Positions 26,761 through 35,329 of a DNA stretch of 64,000 nt are shown in pieces. The stretch is from NCBI GenBank assembly GCA_007844125.1, contig CM017568.1:9047573-9111572 (forward strand). Reading direction: 5' to 3'. Position 1 is the first letter of the stretch; every line of letters begins with the position of its first letter. The DNA comes from Sinonovacula constricta (Eukaryota > Mollusca > Bivalvia > Cardiida > Solecurtidae). The notes beneath the pieces were generated by a model. The model was given only the letters and a program-made list of their open reading frames with translations. It was not told where the DNA came from and ran no database searches. The translations under genes and the position numbers were made by a program.

Positions 26761-28119
26761 AATTATCATGTCCAAATCTGTTGTGTAGTTAGTGGTCCAT
26801 ACCAGTGTGTTTTACTGGGAATATGCAGCAATTTCTGTCAATTTTACATATGTTATCTTTCAGTAGTAGTACACCTTGAGACGTTGTTTGGTGGGTGTTC
26901 CCGGCTGGAACGAGAGACACACACAACTGCGCCCGTTTGCCACCAAATACATACACAGTCTTGTGTTTTTTTGTATTAGTTATTACTGTACAACTGTATT
27001 TTCTCTAGTACATTTAACATTGTACATTAAACATTTAATATTTCAACTACTTAAGGTGTATATTATACTTGATGGTGTTTACATGTAATTTATTAAGATT
27101 GGCGATTTTAAGGTGCTAAAGTGTTAATACATAAATGTTAATGAGTATTTGACCTTTGAGGCTTACTAATCTGTTGTTGACTTCGCATCGTTGCCGATCT
27201 CATCTTTGGAGTTAACTGTTATTGCGTTAGAGAGATTATTGCGTTAGAGAGATTATTGTGCTAGAGAAGCTATTACGTTAGTAAAGTTATTGTACGAACC
27301 TGTTTGACCCTTGTGTCAGCATTAACTGTATCACAACATTGAAGGTTAGACGTGCATGTCATTTTGTTAAGGTAATATTGTGTTTATGTTTGTGTGTTTT
27401 TCAAACATGAAAAGTAAACTTAACTCATTTGGAAAAAAGTGCTTTTGTCCTACATACGATATTGTTCTTTAGACTTTACCTATACCCTGTGAATATGGTT
27501 GTATCCCATGGCGCAGGTATTATGTCTCCTATACAGGCTAGTAGACAGTAACCAGGAGGGGTGTTTATTATGCAATGTCACCTGATGTGGGGGACGGAAG
27601 GTATGAGTGTCAGCCGCTAAAGCTGCGAGTGGGAGATAACATCGTGTTCAATGAAAATGCCATATGTTGTATGTGTTTTAGATTTCACGACAGGTAAAAC
27701 AAACACAACATATTTAATGATTTCAGAATTTGGAGAAAGCATACAGGTAAAGATAGTCCTAAAAAGAAGTAGCAGTTCTTCGAAGAAATGTTGCAGAAGT
27801 CTATCACCTTAGATCAAGTGGTGTGATTGATAAATCCATAGAATGTGTATAAACAAAACTGTGATTATTCCAAGGAACGTGTATATACAGAAATATGGGC
27901 AACCAGAAACATTGTATCTCCAGTCTTATATCCAGGTCCAAACTTTAACACTATCAAATATTTTGCCTAGTGTAATCTATTTTATAGTCTTCTGTGTACT
28001 TTCCAAGTATGTGTCTGTATTTTTTTGTCTTTGATGATTTGCAATACACCAACTGCTGTTATGCTGGTGTATCATGGGAACTGCAGTATTATTTAGTATA
28101 ATTTCGGAAGTCTGTATTC
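26761..28119. other. no gene seen
   Basis: Short ORFs at 26.9-27.1 and 27.8-28.2 kb show no domain. A small 17-bp tandem repeat is listed separately. Confidence 0.45.
27221..27288 (+). repeat. 17-bp tandem repeat, four copies
   Basis: Four adjacent 17-bp units starting ATTGCGTTAGAGAGATT. The first two are identical and the next two diverge progressively. Constant unit length shows decay by substitution. Confidence 0.9.
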
Positions 28120-28193
28120 CACAGGGGGCTGACGAAGCGTCACAGGTTGTGGTTCTCATCGAAGTCATGTAGTTGTTACTCATCGAAAACTTA
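28120..28193 (+). repeat. left terminal inverted repeat, 74 bp
   Basis: Identical over all 74 bases to the reverse complement of the right end. Contains two copies of the CTCATCGAA word (TTCTCATCGAAGTC and TTACTCATCGAAAAC), 17-20 bp apart, which recur further inside the element. Confidence 0.97.
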
Positions 28194-28570
28194 TGAAAAC
28201 AAACCCTAGTTTCCCTACCACTATGACCAACACGTCCCAGAAGTAGGACGAAAGGTCAGTTCATTGTTTATTTTGCAAGATTTTCTTTCAAACTGTTGTT
28301 TGCCGGTTTCATTTGTGTTAATAAATAACAATATTTATGTCTGCTAACGCTATTGTGCAATGTTACCCGTTGTTTTAGTGAAAAAATAGTGTGTGTTTTT
28401 TTGTAATTAACTGCGCTGAATTTTTTTATTTATATAACATTTGGTATCCCTGATACTGGCATCGTGTCTTTCAACATTTTATGACAATTCTCTACCGTTG
28501 TAGCCATGGTAGCACAGGGAATTGTGTGTACATAGACCTTTTATAACCATGATAACAGGCCTTTCCCCCA

Positions 28571-28662
28571 ACATCAAAGTGTGTATGTTGTTCAACGAAG
28601 TCACCTTTTGGTGTATGTGTTACTCACAGAGAGTGTGAGTGTTTCTCACCGAAGTCTAATAG
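28571..28662 (+). repeat. left internal array of the CTCATCGAAGTC-type motif
   Basis: Contains TTCAACGAAGTC, TTACTCACAGAGAGTG and TTCTCACCGAAGTC in tandem. These are variants of the words in the terminal repeat and of those at 31190-31262 on the other strand. Likely recognition sites for the element's transposition protein. The stretch is also open in the frame of the downstream plus-strand gene. Confidence 0.7.
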
Positions 28663-28679
28663 ACTTTTTTGTGCGCGCT

Positions 28680-29164
28680 ATGGAATGGCTAGATATTTCG
28701 TTTGAAGACACGGCAGTAGGAAGCAGCGACACTGACACGGTATTTTTAATTTTACATTTTTAAAATACTACATGATTTTGTGCGGGTTAAATTCTCTTTT
28801 TCAAACGAAATTAATATCATTTTAATACTGCTTTGATGTTTTAAACGAAACCCTGCTTTGGTTTAATTTGTTTATTGATTGGTCGATCGACGGATTGATT
28901 GGTTAGGTTTTACGGTACTTCAACACAGAAAGGTCATATCGCTCCGATTTATGTTGGACACTGCCTTATTGTGTAGGCTTTGTTTAAACCATATCTCTAT
29001 TTTTGGTTATACACTCTTTGTTTCAGGACAAAAATAACAACAGCAAGGTTGATCAGCTCCTTGCAATTCAACCTGAGCCCACCGCAAGCACCACCAGGTC
29101 AGGGAATCAGCCTTCGTTTACACATTTCAACGCTGCCATTTCTAAAAGTATCTGGGTTATGTAG
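28680..29164 (+). pseudogene. plus-strand element gene, two-exon 5' remnant
   Basis: Exon 1 runs from ATG 28680 to 28739 (20 codons, MEWLDISFEDTAVG...). Intron 28740-29026 starts GTATTT and ends CTCTTTGTTTCAG. Exon 2, 29027-29164, continues in phase (DKNNSKVDQLLAIQPEP..., ending KSIWVM) to a TAG. The joined 65-residue product is hydrophilic and Ser/Asp-rich and I recognise no family. The open frame also extends upstream of the ATG to at least 28542 through the motif array, so the true start may be in an earlier exon. It converges on the minus gene and ends about 60 bp from it, as expected if the centre of a longer element was deleted. Its role is unknown; in two-gene transposons the partner is often the transposase or a DNA-binding cofactor. 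Confidence 0.5.
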
Positions 29165-29220
29165 TATTTTGGAAGTTCATAGTGCGCGTCAGTTCATATT
29201 TCTTGTTTGGCACAGGGCAT

Positions 29221-31526
29221 TTAATTTTTTACGCCGTATTTGACTTCATCATCGAATCTCAGACTACCATCGGGACTAACGATCATAAATTCCGCATGGT
29301 CCATGTAGTCGATTCTGTAATATCCTTCCTCGTGAAACTTGGCATCTGGAGCATATATAGGCAATCGTCTGGCCATAAGAGTAACAGCAGCATTAATTTC
29401 ATTTATAACTCCATGTTTCATTGCTTCAGTAGATTCTGTTTTGTCATATGATGGTGTTGTTTTACCGGCTATAACACGATCATAGTGTTCCTGCTGTTTC
29501 TTCAATGTGCTTAATCCAAGTGCTTGGTGTAAAGTACTGCCAGTCACTTTTGCCTTATTTCGATCGTGACGCCATCGTTCTGTCCTCTGCTTGATATATT
29601 CTGTCGAAATATATTGGTTAGATGTTTTGGGCTATTTGTTGAACTCAAACACACATAATTGGCTTGATGGCTCAAATCTACCACACCCTCTAACGAATAC
29701 AATGATTCAGAATCATTGCATGCAGCTGCAACAAGTCCTAACTTTGTGTTTAACTCCAACATTTCTGTAACACATCGGTTAATGTCAAAGATGTGCGTCT
29801 TAATACTACATATTGCAAAGCTGTATTTAGAGGTTTGCCAGGGTTCAGTTGCTTTAAGTAGTTTTTCAAGAGATATTTGCCGACTTACTTTTAAGCGCCG
29901 AAGCTCTTTTAGTCTTTCTGTGTTGATAGATATTATGTCTATAACGTAGCCATGAAGCGTCAATTTATTTGATGTGGTTAGCTCTGCAATTGTATTTATA
30001 TCCCGTTCAACCCACTTGCTTATGTCATCACGGGTGTCACTGACAGCTTGCATTTCAACTTCAAGTCGATCTTTTCTCGCGGCGAATGTTGGTTCAGATT
30101 TGTGACCGAACAAATTGACATCTCCCAAGACCTGGTGCTATCTTTTTTCCATCTACACAAAAATTGTAAGATTTTGTTTTAGTTGACGCAAATGATGCAA
30201 CTGCTTCTAAGTTTGAATGAATGATCCCATGGTTATTGCACTCAATTGCATGACGTTTTCTTTCCTCTTTCAATATGTCTTTATTTGGACAAACGAAGTT
30301 CTACATTGATATATCAGACTTTTTCATGTCTTTACACTCAAGCTCGCCATGTTCTTGCACTCTTGAAAAGGCCTTATATCCTCCCACAAATCTCAAAAAT
30401 TTGGATTTAAATAAAGACTGTCCGACTGCCCAAAACTGTTTTACTAACGGTGTATATCTTATCTGACGCACGTAGGTTAGTTTTGAAAAATTTACGACAT
30501 CTAAAAACAACTGAGCTGCGATGTGATTTGCAGTGAAGTCGCCAGTGTTCACCATTTCAAAAAAGGTGACCCATTCTTCAAGACGTTTACAGTCGTTTAG
30601 ATAAGATGTGACGGAGAGAGAAAGCCTTTGTAATTTGGCAACCGTCTCTTTTACTGTTTTGCTATCAGCCAAAACGTCTTCTGATATATCTTTCATTTCC
30701 TCGATGTTTTCGGAATCTGAGTCAGAAGACAGCATAGTTGTGTCCAATTGTTCAGTTAATTCAGGCACAGTTAAAGGTGTTTCGTTTCTTAAACTCGCAC
30801 ATGTCGATTCATCAGTATTGTCCACACACTCTGGTTCAATTGTTTTTGAGAACAGTTGACAGTGAACAGATTTCGTTGGTGTGTTTATTTTAAAAAAATT
30901 CTTATCGGACTATCACTTGCTATTTTTTTTGTCGGTATTATAATTTTACCAGTGCTTTTGTTTATTGTCATGTTGTCGATGTTGCCGATGACATCATGTC
31001 CTTTCACTTTAAAAGTCCTGCTCCGATATTTAGTTGTTCCTCCTTCATATACTTCCCACATGTATGACACATTCTCTGTTGGATGTGATTTGGCACAGTG
31101 CTGTGTAGCTTCTAATATGGCGGCGAACGGGACCCGACAATATGTATACACAGCGTGATCCTCATCCTGAAGTTGAATTTGACTTCGATGAGTAACATAC
31201 ACATTAAAAGTGGTCTTCGTTGAGCACCACACACACTCTCTGTGAGAAACAACTACATTGGTAGCAGGCAAAATCTCCTAAAAATAATTATAACGTAAAA
31301 TAAAATTACATTATAATAAAAACAGTTGATATAATAATGTTACTAGGTCTACTATGTAATACACTATTCAATTTATAACTAGTACATTTGCAATAAAAGC
31401 CTCCTAAAGAAGAGTCTACACACATCAGATACTTTTAAGTGTGATTCTTGCATAATTATTTTCACACGTCAACATAAAACATTCTTAACACACAAACAAA
31501 AACATTTAGAATGATGTACTCACCAT
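29221..31526 (-). pseudogene. YqaJ-type exonuclease gene of the transposon, decayed and 3'-truncated
   Basis: Exon 1 ends with the ATG itself (31526-31524), followed at once by a consensus donor GTGAGT. The acceptor ATTATTTTTAG precedes exon 2 at 31277, so the protein starts M|EILPATNVVVSH. Exon 2 reads about 685 codons with defects: a frameshift at a 7-base homopolymer (30892-30898), an in-frame TAG (30301-30303), a frameshift near 30126-30131 and another near 29595-29615. Landmarks in order are a Cys/His-bearing N-terminus (HRECVWC), an acidic linker, KQFWAVGQSLF, DGKKIAPGLG then GDVNLFGHKSEPT, an EYIKQRTERW stretch, VTGSTLHQALGL, MKHGVINEINAAVTL, FHEEGYY and VSPDGSLR. The last four match the YqaJ/lambda-exonuclease fold, whose Asp lies in SPDG (29266-29277). 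The following E-x-K catalytic motif is absent because the gene ends at 29221. Family members resect DNA in recombination. The copy is dead. Confidence 0.85.
31190..31262 (-). repeat. right internal array of the CTCATCGAAGTC-type motif, inside coding exon 2
   Basis: On the minus strand: TTTCTCACAGAGAGTG, GTGCTCAACGAAGACC and TTACTCATCGAAGTC. The three words are the same set found at 28571-28662. Here they encode the SHRE, CSTKT and THRSQ parts of the exonuclease protein's N-terminus. Confidence 0.7.
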
Positions 31527-31627
31527 GATTTAACGGAGATCGTATTTTCCAAAAGTTTACATTCAAAATTACCACGTAATATGTTATCCCCGGCAATTCA
31601 AAACACGTTCTGTTTATATAAACTTTG

Positions 31628-31701
31628 TAAGTTTTCGATGAGTAACAACTACATGACTTCGATGAGAACCACAACCTGTGACGCTTCGTCAGCCCCCTGT
31701 G
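31628..31701 (-). repeat. right terminal inverted repeat, 74 bp
   Basis: Exact partner of the left terminal repeat, followed directly by the duplicated TATTC. Zero mismatches between the ends points to recent movement or recent homogenisation. Confidence 0.97.
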
Positions 31702-31706
31702 TATTC

Positions 31707-32299
31707 AATGTTGATTAAATAGTATTCTTGCATGTTTTGTTTACTTTATCTTTACTTTTATTACATTTTAAATTGTTGTATGCTGATTGATAAATTAGGA
31801 TACATACCTATTTCGTTATTTTTGTTTCCTCACATACACAATTACTACTGTTTGTACATTATTTATATACACATATGTCACCGGTAGTAATTTGAGTAAT
31901 AAAAGAATAGTTGAGTTTATTTGTATACAGTGTGGTTTAATTTTCCAGTCTACTACTATGTTTCAGGGGCTCGTCATTTATGTTTTCATTTTAAACGTTT
32001 AATGCAATTTGATATATTGCATCAATTATGTTTATGCTAGGTCACTCTAACCTTTTTAATTAAAAAAATATATATTTATATTTGCGTTTTTATCGTTATT
32101 TACATTCTTGTTATTGTTATTATCTGACCTGGTGTAATTTTAAATTAAAAAACAGACAAAGATGTTAGCAAATAATAGTTATACTCGTCCTTGCCACTGC
32201 CAAAACTTCACAGTATAGCTCCCATTTATTTCCACAGCGTCATTTGTATTCCTCTCTAATGGTCCATTGAAGGCGCACTTACATCGACCAGATCCGGCA
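31707..32299. other. no gene seen
   Basis: AT-rich spacer between the YqaJ element and the Harbinger element. Nothing recognised. Confidence 0.5.
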
Positions 32300-32460
32300 T
32301 AGGCAATCTAACATCGTTCATATGTCTGTCCAATATCGGTTCAACACTGAAAAACGATATTGGACCGATATGACATATACTTTGCGAAACCAGTGTCGAT
32401 CATATATTGAAATCCGATATTTGGCCCGATATACAAAACCGTATTGGTCCTATATTGGTA
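32300..32460 (+). repeat. CGATATTGG-word repeat
   Basis: About seven variants of CCAATATCGG/CGATATTGGACC occur in both orientations within 160 bp. This internal word repetition makes the 125-codon ORF here (32322-32699) suspect. Probably a fragment of a short interspersed or tandem repeat of unknown family. Confidence 0.5.
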
Positions 32461-32798
32461 ACGTTAAATACAAGTTAATTAGTACACTACCGGTATTAGA
32501 CTTTACTTATAGCAGTGTGCGAGCCGGTAACCAGTTGCTACGTATACAGTATGTCACGTTATTGGCTGTCGTGAATATCTTGAAGGAATTTCCTAGGTTG
32601 AACACTAGCATAGTAGATAAAGTTCATAGTTCATACGCCGCTGAAATAATAGGAAAAAGGCACAATAAAGTAAACGCTATTCCTATGTTGATGCCATGAC
32701 ACTGTTTATTACCTGACCGCCACAATTCAACGCATCTTAACTTTTAACAGGTGTTAATGTTAAACAGTTACGTTAGTGAACAATAACCGTTTAAGTAA

Positions 32799-32814
32799 AG
32801 GGCCAGTCACACAG
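32799..32814 (+). repeat. Harbinger left terminal inverted repeat
   Basis: AGGGCCAGTCACACAG, preceded by the TAA target duplication. It pairs with the right end except for one transition. Confidence 0.92.
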
Positions 32815-32890
32815 CCGATCACGCAATGAACACTTCACGTCGGTTGATGCTGTGATCCTGAGACCTTGAAGACTACTTGAAGACTACTTG

Positions 32891-33472
32891 ATGAAAATGC
32901 CACCCAAGAAAGATCGCTTGCCCACAAAGACAATGGTGCAGAAGAAGAAGGCTGCTGAAGAAGAAGTCCATGTAGATCCTCCAGAGGCTGCTGCTGCTAA
33001 ACAACCTGCTACTGGTGCTGCTGCTAGGAGGTCCCGGAGGTCGCATACCTCTCCATCCCCTGATCTGTCAACCCAAGTGGAAGTCCATGCTGCAGATTCA
33101 GATGAGTCTGCCCCTCCTGCTGACCCTGCTGCTGGTACTGCTGCTGATGATATGCCTGAAGAAGATCCACGCCGTGGGGGCAAGGTAAAAGGCAAATCAA
33201 AAGGAAAAGCCATAGCCAAACGTGACTTTTCCCTTGAAGCTACGATGGAAGAAGACCTACTGGAGTGGATGGCCGAGCACGACTATGTGTGGAGGCGAGG
33301 GCATCGTCTGTACAAGACCGGGAAGCAGGTCTGGGCTGCCAAGGCTGATGTGATGGGGCTGCCATTGGAGCACATCATGGGCTGGTGGAAGTCCATTAAA
33401 GATTGGTACGTCAGACTCACCAAGAACAAGTCTGGTCAGGCAGCAAAGAAGTACACTAGTAGGCAAAGGTGA
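32891..33472 (+). pseudogene. Harbinger MADF/Myb-like DNA-binding protein, 3'-truncated
   Basis: ATG at 32891 gives 193 codons to TGA at 33470-33472. Residues 1-120 are a basic and Ala/Pro/Glu-rich, disordered tail with nuclear-localisation-like KKK, RRSRRS and KVKGKSKGK stretches. From about residue 120 a MADF-type helix bundle follows: LLEWMAEHDYVWRRGHRLYK, then GLPLEHIMGWWKSIKDWYVR, then an S-G-Q-AA-KKYTSRQR segment. In Harbinger elements this partner protein binds the ends and brings the transposase to the nucleus. The frame stops where family members continue with RQRW..., so the 3' part seems lost at the deletion joint with the transposase remnant starting immediately beyond. The disordered half is uninterrupted, so decay is recent. 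Confidence 0.75.
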
Positions 33473-33831
33473 TGGACGTGGCCACTCCATGATGGTGCCG
33501 TTCTCCAGACCTTCTTTCAGCTCACTGTATCTGAGCATCTGAAGCTGAGCCATTTCCAGACACGTCCACCCACAGAGAAGGTCTCCAGTTTGTAGTCTTC
33601 TTGGTGATCCTGGGGGGTCAGTTTCTGCACAAGCTCATCAAACATGCCTGGAGGCATTCTCATGAAGTTCTGGAAGGATCTTGGGTCTTCATTTCTGAGC
33701 TCCACCATCAGACGGTCATACAAACCCTGCTCTGGTCTTCTAGTGATCCAGTTTCTGGTCCAGACAGCCCGGATCTGTTGTCTTCTCCTGCGTCTTCTTT
33801 TCCTGGCCAACATCTGATGAAGTTGCACCAT
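33473..33831 (-). pseudogene. Harbinger transposase, internally deleted and frameshifted
   Basis: ATG 33831-33829 has an in-frame stop just upstream. It opens MVQLHQMLARKRRRRRRQQ and continues through the Harbinger N-terminal signature (VWTRNWITRRPEQGLYDRLM, FQNFMRMPPGMFDELVQKLTP). At a run of six C (33612-33617) the frame shifts. Shifting back recovers TKKTTNWRPS joined directly to LWVDVSGNGSASDAQI, and a further shift recovers SELKEGLENGTI. In full-length enzymes TTNWR and WVD..G..SDAQI are separated by over 100 residues that contain the first catalytic Asp, so a large internal deletion fused them. The C-terminal catalytic residues are absent because the MADF gene end follows. Non-functional. 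Confidence 0.85.
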
Positions 33832-33989
33832 CTGGGCTTTCTAATTCTGCAGCAGGAACACCATAACATCTCTTTTCAGAGGGTTCATAGTGATATGGAC
33901 CCCTTGGCAGCAAGGTCTGGAATGGCAATAGTGCCCGAAATGGCTGCTTTTATATGCCAAAAATCATACGTGAGTTGTCAGTGATTCGT

Positions 33990-34599
33990 CAGTATTTAGG
34001 TAAAACATGCTTTGCTTGAATGCAACTAAGATTTTAATGCAACACTTAAAAGTTTTCCGTCAGTTAGTCGTGCGTCCATGTGAGTTATTCCTGCGTCGGC
34101 TGTGCGTAGCAATGCGACGGAAATGCGTCCCCCGTCAGTGGATAAGCGTCGTTATGCGTTTTCCGTCAGTGATATGTCAGTTTTTCGTCAGTTTTGTAAG
34201 TGATTGTCAGTGGATGTCAGTGGAATGAACGTGATACGTGCGCGGTTCATGCGTGATATGAAGGTGGGGCGTCATTGGACGGACGTGGACGTGCGCGGTT
34301 TCGAATCAGTTCCGACGCTTAAAAACTGACGACCGACGCGTGTCCCGCGCATAGTCACGCATACTCGACGCATAAACTACGCACGCCGACTCAAGAACAA
34401 TGCACACCGACGCACAGTTGTGCGTAGGAAAAAATTGGAACCATTCAAAACTCAAAATCACGCACAAACCGCCTTCGACGCACATCCACTTACAATCACT
34501 GACGGTCCACGTTCGTTCCACCGACGAATTACGTATACGACGCACGCTCCGCGCAGAAACAAACATCTGTGCGTAATTCGTGCGTGATTCATGCTTTTG
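33990..34599. repeat. Harbinger subterminal array of TGCGT/ACGCA and GTCAGT words
   Basis: A GC-rich 600-bp zone has at least fifteen TGCGT/ACGCA pentamers, usually as GTGCGT or CGACGCAC, mixed with GTCAGT. TGCGT dominates on the plus strand from 34065 to about 34255, ACGCA from about 34340 to 34550, and TGCGT returns at 34570-34590, so the zone is roughly a large imperfect palindrome. It likely holds binding sites for the MADF/Myb-like partner or transposase. ORFs here (34007-34566) are shadows. Confidence 0.75.
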
Positions 34600-34615
34600 C
34601 TGTGTAACTGGCCCT
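34600..34615 (-). repeat. Harbinger right terminal inverted repeat
   Basis: CTGTGTAACTGGCCCT followed by the TAA duplication. Partner of 32799-32814. Confidence 0.92.
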
Positions 34616-34618
34616 TAA

Positions 34619-35237
34619 GAAACAGTATGACCTTCGTATATATATATATATATATTTTTTTTTTTGTTGGTATATGATTTCAGTTTTGTAAAACCAAATT
34701 GGTTAAAGTTTTCTTTTGAACAGAATACGTTCGAATGCTCAAAATACTATAGCAATTTCTGTAGATATTTATTTCTTTTGTTCACAAGATTGTTGATAAT
34801 GTCTTTAGTAAAGATATAGAATAAGTCTTCTTGATTACAGCCCACTCACAATAAAAGTCAATTAAGGAACGGCGTTGCATTTTCTGTAAATCCATATTGC
34901 GAATTCAATTCTTGTAGATCTCCGTAATTGCGTTGGATATAAGCTGCTTATTGACAATCAGTTTAAGCCAACAAAACATAACATCATGTCATAAGATAAC
35001 ATGGTCGATTTGCAAAATCATTATTTCTGATCATTATGTTCGTTTTGTAAGTATAACTCGGCAGCACTGATTATTAAAAAGACCGTTGACATTTTTAAAA
35101 AGAAGAAACAGAAATCTATTTTTATTTTCCTTGTTGCTGGGTTTTATTTTCTCCAGACCTAACATGTAAGCTGACAGAAGAAAAATACATCATTGGTTAT
35201 ATTAAATCATACCATGAAAAAACGACGATGATGGTAA
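34619..35237. other. no gene seen; short (TA)n-T run
   Basis: A TA tract followed by a T run at 34638-34667, then AT-rich sequence with nothing recognised. Confidence 0.5.
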
Positions 35238-35242
35238 TGCTG

Positions 35243-35329
<87 letters not shown>
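35238..35329 (+). repeat. compound (GCT)n-(GAT)n microsatellite
   Basis: About 14 GCT units pass directly into about 14 GAT units. Both runs are uninterrupted, and one can be derived from the other by a single-base change followed by expansion. Confidence 0.97.

Larger units (their letters stand above)
28120..31701. mobile_element. 3.58-kb DNA transposon with 74-bp identical TIRs and two converging genes
   Basis: The ends (28120-28193 and 31628-31701) are perfect 74-bp inverted repeats starting CACAGGGGGCTGACG. The flanks carry the direct repeat TATTC (28115-28119 and 31702-31706), read as a 5-bp target duplication; TGTATTC is shared if two bases are reassigned. Inside, one spliced gene runs rightward from the left end and another leftward from the right end. 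Both are cut short in the middle near 29.17-29.22 kb. The minus gene encodes a YqaJ/lambda-exonuclease-like domain. I cannot assign the element to a named superfamily: the CAGGGG start recalls hAT, but the target duplication is not 8 bp and no hAT transposase is present. Confidence 0.9.
32799..34615. mobile_element. PIF/Harbinger element, internally deleted, 1,817 bp
   Basis: The terminal inverted repeats are AGGGCCAGTCACACAG (32799-32814) and CTGTGTAACTGGCCCT (34600-34615), one mismatch in 16. The flanking TAA at 32796-32798 and 34616-34618 is the 3-bp TWA duplication typical of Harbinger. The two genes of the superfamily are both present as 5' portions converging on each other: a MADF/Myb-like protein on plus and a transposase on minus. 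The middle of the ancestral element is missing. The right end carries a 600-bp GC-rich subterminal zone and the left end has only about 75 bp before the first gene. Confidence 0.93.

Noticed and set aside
26318..27088. Cluster of overlapping plus-strand ORFs, Cys- and Phe-rich
   Set aside because: No signal peptide plus domain pattern holds, and part of it is the inverse of a dispersed repeat.
28120..31701. hAT transposon, suggested by ends starting CAGGGG
   Set aside because: hAT elements make 8-bp duplications and encode a different transposase; here 5 bp are duplicated and a YqaJ domain is present.
34007..34566. Two ORFs of 73 and 86 codons in the Harbinger right end
   Set aside because: They lie in a repetitive GC-rich subterminal zone, which keeps frames open by composition.
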